A stretch of 64,000 nt of DNA from Amycolatopsis pithecellobii (GTDB taxonomy: Bacteria; Actinomycetota; Actinomycetes; Mycobacteriales; Pseudonocardiaceae): the NCBI RefSeq assembly GCF_009707865.1, contig NZ_WMBA01000039.1, positions 1 to 64,000 on the forward strand, written 5' to 3'. Each line of letters starts with the position of its first letter. The stretch's first letter is position 1. The translations under genes and the position numbers were made by a program. Positions 37,942-47,086 of the stretch are shown here, one piece after another. The notes under the pieces are model-generated. The model saw nothing but the letters and a program-made list of their open reading frames with translations. It was not told where the DNA came from and made no database searches.

Positions 37942-38852
37942 CGAGGACCCGGTCCTGGCCCTTCCTGACCGGGCCGGCGGCGGCGCAGATACCGTTCGAA
38001 CTCGGCGGCGATCTTGTCCCCGCTGGATTCGTCGACCGACATCTCCACCTCGGCGTCGCCCCGCTCTTCGAGGGTCCGCACGTAGTCCGAGATCTCCTCG
38101 TCCTCCTCGGCCATCTCCGACACCGTGCGCTGCCACTCCTCGGCCTGCTCGGGCAGGGCGCCGAGCGGCACCTCGACGTCGAGCACGTCCTCGAGCTTGT
38201 GCAGCAGCGCCAGGCTCGCCTTCGGCGACGGCGGATGCGACACGTAGTGCGGCACCGCGGCCCAGATGGAGATGGCCGGGATGCCGGCCTGCACGCAGAA
38301 GTCCTGCAGGATGCCGGTGATCCCGGTGGGGCCCTGGTACCGGTTGCGTTCCAGGCCGAACCGCTCGGCCGCCTCCGCGTCGTAGGCCGTTCCGGTCACC
38401 GGCACCGGGCGGGTGTGCGCGGTGTCGGCGAGCAGGGCGCCCAGCGTCACCACCGTCTCCACGTCCAGCGCCGTGACATGCTCCAGCAGCTCCTCGCAGA
38501 ACTTGCGCCAGCGCATGTTCGGTTCCGGGCCCTGCACGAGCACCACGTCACGGTCGTAGCCGGGCGGGCGGCACACCGAGAGTCTGGTGGTCGGCCAGTC
38601 GACCCGCCGCGTCACCCCGTCCACCATCCGGACGGTGGGGCGGCTCACCTGGAAGTCGTAGTAGTCGTCGGGACTGACTTCCGCCAGCGGCTTCGCGTCC
38701 CAGCTCAGCTGGAGATGCTCGAGCGCGGTACTCGCGGCGTCACCCGCGTCGTTCCAGCCTTCAAAGGCACAAATCATCACCGGACGGGTGTTGTCGGCGA
38801 GGTCTTCAGCGGGTCGTGCTGATTCCTGCTGGGCATCGGCTGGATCACTCAC
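37938..38852 (-). CDS. PAC2-family protein
   Basis: A 304-residue member of the PAC2 (proteasome assembly chaperone 2-like) superfamily; the actinobacterial homologue is M. tuberculosis Rv2125. The characteristic MICAFEGWNDAGDAASTALEHL lies near the start and GITGILQDFCVQAGIPAISIWAAVPHYV in the middle; the last 60 residues are highly charged. The bacterial function is unproven; despite the family name no role with PrcAB has been shown to my knowledge. The GTG start is 6 nt after a TAGGCT hexamer, so it is leaderless and divergent from metH. Confidence 0.88.
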   Translation of the reverse strand: MSDPADAQQESARPAEDLADNTRPVMICAFEGWNDAGDAASTALEHLQLSWDAKPLAEVSPDDYYDFQVSRPTVRMVDGVTRRVDWPTTRLSVCRPPGYDRDVVLVQGPEPNMRWRKFCEELLEHVTALDVETVVTLGALLADTAHTRPVPVTGTAYDAEAAERFGLERNRYQGPTGITGILQDFCVQAGIPAISIWAAVPHYVSHPPSPKASLALLHKLEDVLDVEVPLGALPEQAEEWQRTVSEMAEEDEEISDYVRTLEERGDAEVEMSVDESSGDKIAAEFERYLRRRRPGQEGPGPGPR

Positions 38853-38858
38853 CCGACC

Positions 38859-38896
38859 AGCCTACGACCCGTGCGGGCACCACGAGACCGTAGCCT
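38859..38896. promoter_or_regulatory. Back-to-back leaderless promoters for PAC2 gene and metH
   Basis: On the minus strand TAGGCT (38859-38864) lies 6 nt from the PAC2 GTG. On the plus strand TAGCCT (38891-38896) lies 7 nt from the metH ATG. Only 51 bp separate the two start codons, so both -35 regions must overlap in 38865-38890. There is no space for a cobalamin riboswitch. Confidence 0.65.
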
Positions 38897-38903
38897 GGAC
38901 GAC

Positions 38904-41900
38904 ATGCCGGATCATCTGAAGTCGCCACTGCTGGATGCTCTCGCCACCCGTGTCGTGGTCGCCGATGGTGCGATGGGGACCGCACTGCAAGCGCATGATC
39001 TCTCGCTCGACGACTTCGCGGGCCTGGAAGGCTGCAACGAGATCCTCAACGTGACGCGCCCGGACGTGGTGCGCAGCATCCATCGCGGGTACATGGAGGC
39101 GGGCGCCGAGGCGATCGAGACCAACACGTTCGGCGCGAACTGGGCGAACCTCGCCGAGTACGACATCCCGGACCGGATCTTCGAGCTGGCCGAGGCGGGT
39201 GCCCGGCTGGCGCGGGAGACGGCCGACGAGTTCGGGCCACGGTTCGTGCTCGGCTCGGTCGGCCCCGGCACCAAGCTGCCGACGCTCGGGCATGCGCCCT
39301 ACGAGCTGCTGCGCGACGCCTACTTCGAGGAGGTCCGCGGGTTGCTCGCGGGCGGCGCCGACGCGGTGATCGTCGAGACGACACAGGACATCCTGCAGAC
39401 CAAGGCGTCGATCGTCGCGGCGCGCCGGGCGATGGAGCAGGAAGGCCGGGTGGTGCCGATCATCGCGTCGATCACCGTGGAGACCACCGGCACGATGCTG
39501 CTCGGCACCGAGGTCGGGGCGGCGCTGGCCGCGCTGGAGCCGCTGGGCATCGACCTGATCGGGCTCAACTGTGCGACCGGCCCGGCCGAGATGAGCGAGC
39601 ACCTGCGGACGTTGTCGAAGTCGGCCAGGGTGCCGCTGTCGGTGATGCCGAACGCCGGGCTGCCCGAGCTGGGCCCGCACGGTGCGGTGTACCCGCTGTC
39701 CCCGGAGGGGCTGGCCGAGGCGCTGTCGGGGTTCGTGCGCGAGTTCGGGGTCGGCCTCGTCGGCGGCTGCTGCGGCACGACCGGTGAGCACATCCGGCAG
39801 CTCGCGGAGGCGGTGCGGGATGTGGAGCGCGCCCGCCGGAACCCGAAGCCGGAAGCCGGGGTGTCGTCGCTGTACCAGGCGGTGCCCTTCGCGCAGGACG
39901 CGTCGGTCCTGATGGTGGGGGAGCGTACCAACGCCAACGGGTCGAAGAAGTTCCGCGAGGCCATGCTCGAAGGCCGGTACGAGGACTGCGTGGAGATCGC
40001 CCGGGAGCAGACCCGCGACGGTGCGCACCTGCTCGACCTGTGCATCGACTACGTCGGCCGGGACGGTGCGCGCGACATGGCGGAGCTGGCCGGCCGGCTG
40101 GCGACCGCGTCGACCCTGCCGATCATGCTGGACTCCACCGAACCCGCGGTGATCAAGGCCGGTCTCGAACGCCTCGGCGGCCGGTGCGTGATCAACTCGG
40201 TCAACTACGAGGACGGAGCCGGTCCCGACTCCCGGTTCCAGCGCGTGATGCGGCTCGCGCGCGAGCACGGCGCGTCGGTGGTGGCGCTGTGCATCGACGA
40301 GGAGGGCCAGGCCCGTACCGCGGAGTGGAAGGTGCGGGTCGCGACCCGGCTGATCGAGGACCTGACCACGAACTGGGGGATGCGGGTCGGCGATATCATC
40401 GTGGACTGCCTGACCTTCCCGATCTCCACCGGCCAGGAGGAGGTCCGCCGGGACGCGGTGGAGACCATCGAGGCGATCCGCGAACTCAAGCGGCGCTACC
40501 CAGAGGTCCAGACCACGTTGGGTGTGTCCAATGTGTCCTTCGGACTGAACGCGGCTGCGCGGCAGGTGCTCAACTCGGTGTTCCTGCACGAATGTGTGGA
40601 AGCCGGGCTCACCACGGCGATCGTGCACGCGTCGAAGATCCTGCCGATGGCCAGGATTCCGGACGAGCAAAGGGAAGTCGCCCTCGACCTCGTCTACGAC
40701 CGGCGGCGCGAGGGCTACGACCCGTTGCAGCGGTTGATGGAACTGTTCGAGGGCGTGTCGGCGGCCTCGTCGAAGGAGTCGCGCGCGCAGGAGCTGGCCG
40801 CGCTGCCGTTGTTCGAGCGTCTGGAGCGGCGGATCGTGGACGGCGAGCGCGGCGGCCTGGAAGCGGACCTGGACGCGGCGATGGGCGAGAAGCCCCCGCT
40901 GGAGATCATCAACGAGACACTGTTGTCGGGCATGAAAACCGTGGGCGAGCTGTTCGGCTCCGGGCAGATGCAGCTGCCGTTCGTGCTGCAGTCCGCCGAG
41001 GTGATGAAGGCCGCCGTCGCCTATCTCGAGCCGCACATGGAAAAGGACGACTCCGGCGGCAAGGGCCGGATCGTGCTGGCGACGGTGAAGGGCGACGTGC
41101 ACGACATCGGCAAGAACCTCGTCGACATCATCCTGTCCAACAACGGCTACGAGGTCGTCAACCTCGGCATCAAGCAGCCCATCACCACGATCCTCGACGC
41201 GGCCGAGGAAAAGCATGCCGACGCGATCGGGATGTCGGGCCTGCTGGTGAAATCCACGGTGATCATGAAGGAGAACCTCGAGGAGATGAACTCCCGCGGG
41301 GTCGCCGATCGCTGGCCGGTGCTGCTCGGCGGGGCCGCGCTGACCCGGTCCTATGTGGAGAACGATCTCACCGAGATCTACCACGGTGACGTGCACTATG
41401 CCCGTGACGCCTTCGAGGGCCTGCATCTGATGGACACGATCATGGCCGTGCGCCGCGGTGAGGCGCCGGCCGTCGATCCCGAGGCCGAAGCGAAGAAGGC
41501 CGAGCGCAAGGCACGTCGCGAGCGCTCGCTGCGTATCGCGCAGGCACGCAAGGACGCCGCCGAACCGGAGGTGATCCCGGCCCGCTCCGACGTCGCGACC
41601 GATGTGCCGCTGCCGACGCCGCCGTTCTGGGGAACCCGGGTGGTCAAAGGGATCCCGGTGGCCGACTATTCGTCCTATTTGGACGAACGGGCGACGTTCC
41701 TCGGGCAATGGGGACTGCGTGGCGCCAAGGGCGGGCAGGGACCGTCCTATGCGGAGCTGGTGGAGACCGAGGGCCGCCCGCGGCTGCGGTACTGGCTCGA
41801 ACGCCTTGCCACGGACGGGATTCTCGCTCACGCCGCACTCGTCTACGGCTACTTCCCGGCCGTGGCCGAGGGTGACGATCTGGTGGTGCTGACCGAGGAC

Positions 41901-42404
41901 GGTGCCGAACGCACCCGGTTCACCTTCCCGCGCCAGAAACGCGACCGGCACCTGTGCCTGGCGGATTTCTGGCGGCCGCGCGAGTCCGGTGAGATCGACG
42001 TGCTGCCACTGACACTGGTGACGATGGGGCAGCCGATCGCCGACTACGCGAACGAACTGTTCGCGGCCGACGCCTACCGGGACTACCTCGAAGTCCACGG
42101 CCTGTCCGTGCAGCTGACCGAAGCGCTCGCCGAGTACTGGCACCGGCGCATCCGCCAGGAGCTCGCCATCGCCGACCAGGACCCCGAGGCGATCGAGGAC
42201 TACTTCAAGCTGGCCTACCGCGGGGCCCGGTTTTCCCTCGGCTACGGCGCCTGCCCCGATCTGGAGGACCGCGCCAAGATCATCGAACTGCTCGAACCGG
42301 AGCGCATCGGCGTCAAGCTCTCCGAGGAGTTCCAGCTGCATCCCGAGCAGTCCACCGACGCCATCGTCTGCCACCATCCCGAAGCGAAGTACTTCAACAC
42401 GTAA
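38904..42404 (+). CDS. metH: MetH, cobalamin-dependent methionine synthase
   Basis: A 1166-residue enzyme transferring methyl from methyl-tetrahydrofolate via B12 to homocysteine. Domains in order: homocysteine-binding barrel (about 1-300; zinc Cys in GLNCATGP and GGCCGTTGEH), pterin-binding (about 320-600; VGERTNANGSKKF), B12 cap and binding (about 630-860; DVHDIGKNLVDIIL with the cobalt-ligating His), and the AdoMet reactivation domain (about 900-1160; GYGACPDLEDRAKI). Length is normal. The next genes (HAD, hisE, hisG) follow closely. Confidence 0.97.
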   Translation: MPDHLKSPLLDALATRVVVADGAMGTALQAHDLSLDDFAGLEGCNEILNVTRPDVVRSIHRGYMEAGAEAIETNTFGANWANLAEYDIPDRIFELAEAGARLARETADEFGPRFVLGSVGPGTKLPTLGHAPYELLRDAYFEEVRGLLAGGADAVIVETTQDILQTKASIVAARRAMEQEGRVVPIIASITVETTGTMLLGTEVGAALAALEPLGIDLIGLNCATGPAEMSEHLRTLSKSARVPLSVMPNAGLPELGPHGAVYPLSPEGLAEALSGFVREFGVGLVGGCCGTTGEHIRQLAEAVRDVERARRNPKPEAGVSSLYQAVPFAQDASVLMVGERTNANGSKKFREAMLEGRYEDCVEIAREQTRDGAHLLDLCIDYVGRDGARDMAELAGRLATASTLPIMLDSTEPAVIKAGLERLGGRCVINSVNYEDGAGPDSRFQRVMRLAREHGASVVALCIDEEGQARTAEWKVRVATRLIEDLTTNWGMRVGDIIVDCLTFPISTGQEEVRRDAVETIEAIRELKRRYPEVQTTLGVSNVSFGLNAAARQVLNSVFLHECVEAGLTTAIVHASKILPMARIPDEQREVALDLVYDRRREGYDPLQRLMELFEGVSAASSKESRAQELAALPLFERLERRIVDGERGGLEADLDAAMGEKPPLEIINETLLSGMKTVGELFGSGQMQLPFVLQSAEVMKAAVAYLEPHMEKDDSGGKGRIVLATVKGDVHDIGKNLVDIILSNNGYEVVNLGIKQPITTILDAAEEKHADAIGMSGLLVKSTVIMKENLEEMNSRGVADRWPVLLGGAALTRSYVENDLTEIYHGDVHYARDAFEGLHLMDTIMAVRRGEAPAVDPEAEAKKAERKARRERSLRIAQARKDAAEPEVIPARSDVATDVPLPTPPFWGTRVVKGIPVADYSSYLDERATFLGQWGLRGAKGGQGPSYAELVETEGRPRLRYWLERLATDGILAHAALVYGYFPAVAEGDDLVVLTEDGAERTRFTFPRQKRDRHLCLADFWRPRESGEIDVLPLTLVTMGQPIADYANELFAADAYRDYLEVHGLSVQLTEALAEYWHRRIRQELAIADQDPEAIEDYFKLAYRGARFSLGYGACPDLEDRAKIIELLEPERIGVKLSEEFQLHPEQSTDAIVCHHPEAKYFNT

Positions 42405-42413
42405 GGAAGACCC

Positions 42414-43100
42414 ATGACTAGACCGTCCACTGTGGACGGCCCGGCCGGTGTGCTGTGGGACATGGACGGCACCCTGGTCGACTCGGAGAAACTCTGGGAC
42501 GTCGCGCTGTACGAAGCGGCGGAATGGCTCGGGGGGCGGCTCACCGAACAACAGCGCGTCACCCTCGTCGGGGTCGATATGGACGCCACGTCGGAGTACC
42601 TGCTGACGATCAGCGGCCACGAAGTCACGCCGGCCCGGATCGCCTCGACCGGCGACTGGATCAGGGAACGCACCGCCCGGTTGTTCGCCGACGCGCTGCC
42701 ATGGCGGCCCGGTGCCCGTGAGGCGCTCGCCGCGGTGCGCGCCGGCGGGTTGCCCGCCGCGCTGGTGACCTCCACCGAACGGCCCCTGGTCGAACTCGCA
42801 CTCGACACGATCGGCCGCGAGTTCTTCGACGTCATCGTGTGTGGCGACGAGGTGGATGGGCTGACCAAGCCGCATCCCGAGCCGTACCGGCGCGCGGCCC
42901 GGCTGCTCGGGGTCGACCCGGCGCGCTGCGTGGCGATCGAGGACTCCCGGCCCGGCACGGAGTCCGCGGCGGCCGCGGGATGCGTGGTGCTCGTCGTGCC
43001 CAACGACGTGGCGGTCGGCGCGGGGGAGCGGCGCGTGTTCCGTGACTCGCTCGTCGGGCTCGACATGACCGCGCTCACGTCGATCTTCCACGCCGGGTGA
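42414..43100 (+). CDS. HAD-superfamily phosphatase
   Basis: A 228-residue HAD hydrolase of the beta-phosphoglucomutase-like subgroup. Motif I is [12 protein letters not shown] (DxDGT), motif [12 protein letters not shown], motif III with Lys [12 protein letters not shown], motif [11 protein letters not shown]. The substrate is unknown. ATG 42414 has AAGGAAG upstream and is 9 nt past the metH stop. M. tuberculosis has a similar gene near hisE/metH, so the linkage is conserved; a role in histidine or one-carbon metabolism is only a guess. Confidence 0.87.
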   Translation: MTRPSTVDGPAGVLWDMDGTLVDSEKLWDVALYEAAEWLGGRLTEQQRVTLVGVDMDATSEYLLTISGHEVTPARIASTGDWIRERTARLFADALPWRPGAREALAAVRAGGLPAALVTSTERPLVELALDTIGREFFDVIVCGDEVDGLTKPHPEPYRRAARLLGVDPARCVAIEDSRPGTESAAAAGCVVLVVPNDVAVGAGERRVFRDSLVGLDMTALTSIFHAG

Positions 43101-43155
43101 TGTCTCCCGGGGCGGCTCGGCCGACGGCGGGGCCGGATGGAAGGATCTACAGATT

Positions 43156-43419
43156 GTGAAGACCTTCGATGAGCTGTTCGCCGAGCTGACCGAGCGCGCG
43201 CGGACCCGGCCTGCCGGGTCCGGCACCGTCACCGCGCTCGAGGCCGGCGTGCACGCGCAGGGCAAGAAGGTGCTCGAAGAGGCCGGTGAGGTCTGGATCG
43301 CGGCGGAGCACGAATCGGACGAGCGGCTCGCGGAGGAGATCTCCCAGCTGCTCTACCGGGTGCAGGTCCTGATGCTCGGCCGCGGGCTGAGCGCCGAGGA
43401 CGTCTACCGCTACTTGTGA
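43156..43419 (+). CDS. hisE: HisE, phosphoribosyl-ATP diphosphatase
   Basis: An 87-residue enzyme for the second step of histidine synthesis, hydrolysing PR-ATP to PR-AMP. The short all-helical MazG-like family shows [18 protein letters not shown], with the metal-binding Glu cluster, and [17 protein letters not shown]. The GTG start has GGAAGGA about 10 nt upstream. It lies 12 nt before hisG, so the first two steps of the pathway are coupled, while the rest of the his genes are elsewhere. Confidence 0.93.
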   Translation: MKTFDELFAELTERARTRPAGSGTVTALEAGVHAQGKKVLEEAGEVWIAAEHESDERLAEEISQLLYRVQVLMLGRGLSAEDVYRYL

Positions 43420-43431
43420 GGGAGTGAAGGC

Positions 43432-44274
43432 ATGCTACGGGTCGCGGTACCCAACAAGGGAGCGCTGGCGGAGCCGGCGTCGGAGATGCTGGCCGAGGCG
43501 GGCTACCGCCGCCGCCATGACCGCGACCTGACCGTGCTCGACCATGCCAACGACGTCGAGTTCTTCTTCTTGCGCCCCAAGGACATCCCGATCTACGTCG
43601 GCAGTGGCGAGCTGGACCTCGGGATCACCGGCCGGGACCTCGCGATCGACTCCGGCGCGCAGGTGGAGGAAACCCTCGCGCTCGGTTTCGGCGCCTCGAC
43701 GTTCCGCTACGCCGCGCCCGCCGGCCAGGACTGGAAGCCCGCCGACCTCGCCGGGAAACGGGTGGCGACGTCGTTCCCGAATCTGGTGCGCGCCGATTTG
43801 GCCGGGCACGGGGTCGAGGCCGAAGTGATCCGGCTCGACGGCGCCGTGGAGATCTCGGTGCAGCTCGGTGTCGCCGACGCGATCGCCGACGTGGTCGAGA
43901 CCGGGCGTTCGCTGCGCCAGCACAACCTGGTGGCCTTCGGGGACCCGATTTGCGTGTCGGAGGCGGTGCTCGTGCAGCGTGCCGGTGGCCCGCCGGCGAA
44001 GGCGAAAGCGCAACTGGCCGCGCGGTTGCAGGGTGTGGTGTTCGCGCAGCAGTACCTGATGCTCGACTATGACTGCCCGCGCTCGCTGCTGGACCAGGCG
44101 GTCGCCATCACGCCGGGCCTGGAATCGCCGACGGTGGCGCCGCTCACCGACCCGGACTGGGTCGCGGTGCGGGCGATGGTGCCGCGCAAGGACGTCAACC
44201 GGATCATGGACGAACTCGCTGACGCCGGTGCGAAGGCGATCCTCGCCTCCGACATCCGCTCGAGCCGCCTGTGA
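43432..44274 (+). CDS. hisG: HisG, ATP phosphoribosyltransferase (long form)
   Basis: A 280-residue enzyme that starts histidine synthesis by joining ATP and PRPP. It begins [19 protein letters not shown], with [12 protein letters not shown] and the PRPP-binding region [21 protein letters not shown]. Length and the C-terminal segment (about 210-280; [22 protein letters not shown]) show the long form with an ACT-like domain that senses histidine for feedback. ATG 43432 has GAGGGAGTG upstream. Confidence 0.96.
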   Translation: MLRVAVPNKGALAEPASEMLAEAGYRRRHDRDLTVLDHANDVEFFFLRPKDIPIYVGSGELDLGITGRDLAIDSGAQVEETLALGFGASTFRYAAPAGQDWKPADLAGKRVATSFPNLVRADLAGHGVEAEVIRLDGAVEISVQLGVADAIADVVETGRSLRQHNLVAFGDPICVSEAVLVQRAGGPPAKAKAQLAARLQGVVFAQQYLMLDYDCPRSLLDQAVAITPGLESPTVAPLTDPDWVAVRAMVPRKDVNRIMDELADAGAKAILASDIRSSRL

Positions 44275-44282
44275 CCCGGTAA

Positions 44283-44328
44283 CGGCCGCGCGCTCACGAC
44301 CGTCCGATGTGGACGGAGCGCGCGGCCG
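44283..44328. terminator. Bidirectional terminator between hisG and the ParA-like gene
   Basis: A perfect 13-bp stem, CGGCCGCGCGCTC (44283-44295) / GAGCGCGCGGCCG (44316-44328), encloses a smaller hairpin CGTCC/GGACG (44301-44315). It fills the 55-bp gap between two convergent genes, which have no T-run, so it may act as a strong GC hairpin in both directions. Confidence 0.7.
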
Positions 44329-44329
44329 G

Positions 44330-45259
44330 TCAGCCGCGTGGTTTCTTGGGCAGCAGGTCGTACAGTTTGCGGCGGGCGCCGTTGTCGTTCTGATCGCGGG
44401 TGCGCGCCACCGAGGTGATGAAGTCTTCGAACACGAACTCGTCCGCGATCGGCACCGGCGCCGGCGCGGGCCTGCTCTGGAAATACCCGTCGAGCACCTC
44501 GGCGATCTGCCGGAACGCCACCGCCTGCGTGGTCTCCGGCGCGAACGTGGTGACCGGCATGCCATGCGCGGCGGCCTCGTTCATCACCACGCCCAGCGGC
44601 ACGTGCGCGAGCAGCGGATAGCCGAAGTTCTCCAGTTCGGTGAGCGCGGCGCTGGCGTAGGTCGACATCGGCCGCCGGTACAACCCCGGCACCACCCCGA
44701 AATACGGGATCGGGTCCCGGTTGACGGCCTGCTGCACGTACGCGAGCTGATCGTTGAGCAGGCGCAACGCGCGGATGCTGGTGCGATCGGGCTGGACCGG
44801 CACCAGGATGCCGTGCGTCGTGGCGAGCGCGTTGTTGGTCAGCACGTCCAGCGCGGGCGGGCAGTCGATGAGCACGTGATCATAGTTGGCGAACTGGATC
44901 ACGCGGGCGAGCTGCCAGCCCGGTACCCGGAAACTGTCCAGGCGGCGGATCAGATCGAACATCCCGGGCGAGGTGGGGATGACGTCAAACGCGCCACCCG
45001 GCCCGATGTGACTGCGCGGGTGGGGGACGACCAGCTCCTCGACCGGGCCCTTCCAGGTTTTCGTCAGTGCCTTGGCCAGGCTCGGCGCCTGGGGTGGCAC
45101 CTCGGGCAGCCCGAGCATCTCGGTGGTGGCATGACCCTGCGGGTCGAGATCGATCAGCAGCACCCGCCTGCCGCGCTCGGCCAGCGCCGCGGCGGCGCCG
45201 ACGGTCAGCGCGGTCTTGCCGACGCCGCCCTTCTGGTTGACCACCGAAGTGATCTGCAC
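44330..45259 (-). CDS. ParA/MinD-family ATPase
   Basis: A 309-residue deviant-Walker ATPase: KGGVGKTALTVGAAAALAERG at the N-terminus, then LLIDLDPQGHATTEML and VLIDCPPALDVLTNNAL. There is no N-terminal HTH and no parB next to it, so it is an orphan relative of the chromosomal ParA. Such orphans position protein cargo or act in polar growth; the cargo here is unknown. The GTG start has GGGGAG about 9 nt upstream. It is separated from hisG by a strong hairpin. Confidence 0.88.
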   Translation of the reverse strand: MQITSVVNQKGGVGKTALTVGAAAALAERGRRVLLIDLDPQGHATTEMLGLPEVPPQAPSLAKALTKTWKGPVEELVVPHPRSHIGPGGAFDVIPTSPGMFDLIRRLDSFRVPGWQLARVIQFANYDHVLIDCPPALDVLTNNALATTHGILVPVQPDRTSIRALRLLNDQLAYVQQAVNRDPIPYFGVVPGLYRRPMSTYASAALTELENFGYPLLAHVPLGVVMNEAAAHGMPVTTFAPETTQAVAFRQIAEVLDGYFQSRPAPAPVPIADEFVFEDFITSVARTRDQNDNGARRKLYDLLPKKPRG

Positions 45260-45315
45260 TCGAGTGCTCCCCGTATCGTCGTTGCGGTCAGGTTATTGCC
45301 CGCTGTGTGTTTCGC

Positions 45316-46095
45316 CTACCGCGGCCGCACCATCAGCGCCTGCGCGCCGAAGCCGACCGGCCCTTCAAGATCGCGAAGCGTACTCGCCGCCGTGCCGATC
45401 CCGCGCGGGCCGACCGTGGTGGCCGCGTCGAGGCCGATCCATTCGCCCACGGGTTCGCGTTGCAGGTGCACGGTCAATTCGGCATTGATGAACCACCAGC
45501 GCCGCGGGTCGAGGAAGTTCGACACGCCGTTCCCGCTGTCCGCGACGACGAACAACCGTTGCAGTGGCGTGGGTTCCTCACCGTCCACCAGCACCATCCG
45601 CTGCCGCAGCCACACCGCGGCCGGGCCGAGTTTGTCGAAACCACCGGAAACCTCCCGGCAGTCCAGCGAAGTCACGAAGCCGGCCAGGAAACCCTCGGGC
45701 CACGTGCCGGCGGGGCAGTCCTCGGGCTTGGGCCAGTCTCCGCTCGGCAGGTTCGCGATCTCGCGCGTGTCGGAGCGCACGACGCGCCAGGCCGACGCGC
45801 GGGCGACGATGCGCTCGCCCGCGCTCAGCTCCGCCACCAGCAACTCGACCGAGCGGCCAGGACGTTCGATCCGCGCGGCCACCGACAGCTCGGCCAGCGG
45901 GGCCGGGCCGAGTATCTCGACGGTGACCCGGGCCAGTTCGCTGTCCCGCTCGCGGGGAAGCGCTTCCAGCGCGCGGGCGAGCAGTGCCGACGGGGGCCCG
46001 AAATGCTGCGCGTCGGGGGTCCACGGCCCGGCGGTGTGCTGCGTCGGCTGGTACCGGTTTTCGCCCAGTGGCAGGTAGTAAGCGCTTTCAGTCAT
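45316..46095 (-). CDS. Acyl-CoA thioesterase family protein (TesB-like, double hotdog)
   Basis: A 259-residue protein. AGPWTPDAQHFGPPSALLARALE near the N-terminus and WWFINAELTVHLQREPVGEWIGLDA near the C-terminus are typical of actinobacterial double-hotdog thioesterases. The usual hot spot Asp/Gln/Thr positions look present (GLDAAT). It would cleave acyl-CoA thioesters; chain length is unknown. ATG 46095 begins 2 nt after the RecB-like nuclease stop, so the two are co-transcribed. Confidence 0.82.
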   Translation of the reverse strand: MTESAYYLPLGENRYQPTQHTAGPWTPDAQHFGPPSALLARALEALPRERDSELARVTVEILGPAPLAELSVAARIERPGRSVELLVAELSAGERIVARASAWRVVRSDTREIANLPSGDWPKPEDCPAGTWPEGFLAGFVTSLDCREVSGGFDKLGPAAVWLRQRMVLVDGEEPTPLQRLFVVADSGNGVSNFLDPRRWWFINAELTVHLQREPVGEWIGLDAATTVGPRGIGTAASTLRDLEGPVGFGAQALMVRPR

Positions 46096-46097
46096 CG

Positions 46098-46979
46098 TCA
46101 GTCCGCTCGGTCGAGTGGGGTTTCCTCCCCGGGATCGGGTTCGGGCCAGCCCGGGTACTCCGGCAGTGTGCCACCGAACGACGGGCATCGTGACTGGTGT
46201 GCGCACCAATCACACAGCTTGCTGGGACTGGGCCGGAAGTCACCGGTCTTGCCCGCCTTGAGGATCGCCTGCCAGATCGCTTCGAGCGTGCGCTCGAAGC
46301 GGCGCAGCTCCGGCTCGTCGGGCGTGTAGGCCAGCGACTGCCCGTCGGTGAGGTACATGAGTTTCAGCTGCCGTGGCACGCTTCCGCGCAGCCGCCACAG
46401 CACCACGGCGTAGAACTTCATCTGGAACATGGCCTTCGCCTCGCCGATCTCGCGCGGCGCGGTGCCGGTCTTGTAGTCCACCACCCGGATTTCGCCGGTG
46501 GGCGCGACATCGAGCCGGTCGACGTAACCACGCAGCCGCACGCCGGAGTCCAGTTCGGTTTCCACGTGCAGCTCGCACGCCTCCGGATCGAGCCGCCGCG
46601 GGTCCTCCAGCGCGAAGTAGCTGTCGAGCAGTTTTCCCGCGCCGGCAAGCCACTCCGCGACCTGGTTCTCGTCGTCCGCCGCGAACAGCTCGGCCCACTC
46701 CGCGCGGTCGGCGGACAGCTCCGCCCACGCCGGTTCGAGCAGCTCCTTGGCGCGCTCCGGCAGCCGCTCCGGCTGGGGCAGCGAGAACAGCCGCTCCAGC
46801 ACCGAGTGCACGAGGGTGCCGCGCAACTGGGCCCTGGTGGGCGTCTCGGGCAGCCGGTCCACCGCGCGGAACCGGTAGAGCAGCGGGCACTGCTTGAAAT
46901 CACTGGCGCGCGACGGCGACAGCGCCGGCCGCCGTACCCGGGTCGCCGGTACCGTCTCCTCCGTTGCCGTCTGTGTCAT
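46098..46979 (-). CDS. RecB-family PD-(D/E)XK exonuclease with Fe-S cluster (Rv2119-like)
   Basis: A 293-residue nuclease of the Cas4/RecB type. LSPSRASDFKQCPLLYRFR gives the first Cys and CDWCAHQSRCP the last three, together a likely [4Fe-4S] cluster. The nuclease motif is RVVDYKTGTAP with an upstream Glu/Asp (GYVDRLDVAP) and GTLVHSVLERLF. ATG 46979 (MTQTATEE) is preferred. No helicase partner is adjacent, so it may act alone in DNA processing. Position next to trmI matches M. tuberculosis Rv2119. Confidence 0.88.
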   Translation of the reverse strand: MTQTATEETVPATRVRRPALSPSRASDFKQCPLLYRFRAVDRLPETPTRAQLRGTLVHSVLERLFSLPQPERLPERAKELLEPAWAELSADRAEWAELFAADDENQVAEWLAGAGKLLDSYFALEDPRRLDPEACELHVETELDSGVRLRGYVDRLDVAPTGEIRVVDYKTGTAPREIGEAKAMFQMKFYAVVLWRLRGSVPRQLKLMYLTDGQSLAYTPDEPELRRFERTLEAIWQAILKAGKTGDFRPSPSKLCDWCAHQSRCPSFGGTLPEYPGWPEPDPGEETPLDRAD

Positions 46980-47074
46980 GCCCCGCACTCTATGGGAGGG
47001 GTACGACAATTCCGTCCCATCCCGCTACCGGGTGTCGATCACGTGCCGTCACGGCGGTCCCACACCGCCGCCTC

Positions 47075-47086
47075 TACGCTGACCTT
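47075..47086 (+). promoter_or_regulatory. -10 element for leaderless site-2 protease gene
   Basis: TACGCT at 47075-47080, 6 nt, then GTG at 47087. No Shine-Dalgarno sequence is visible. Confidence 0.55.

Noticed and set aside
38853-38903. Cobalamin riboswitch for metH
   Set aside because: Only 51 bp separate it from the divergent gene, and the promoter looks leaderless.
38862-43265. Very long open frame (over 1400 codons) antisense to metH
   Set aside because: It is a shadow of GC-rich codon use in metH. The translation is His/Arg/Val-rich low-quality sequence with no domain.
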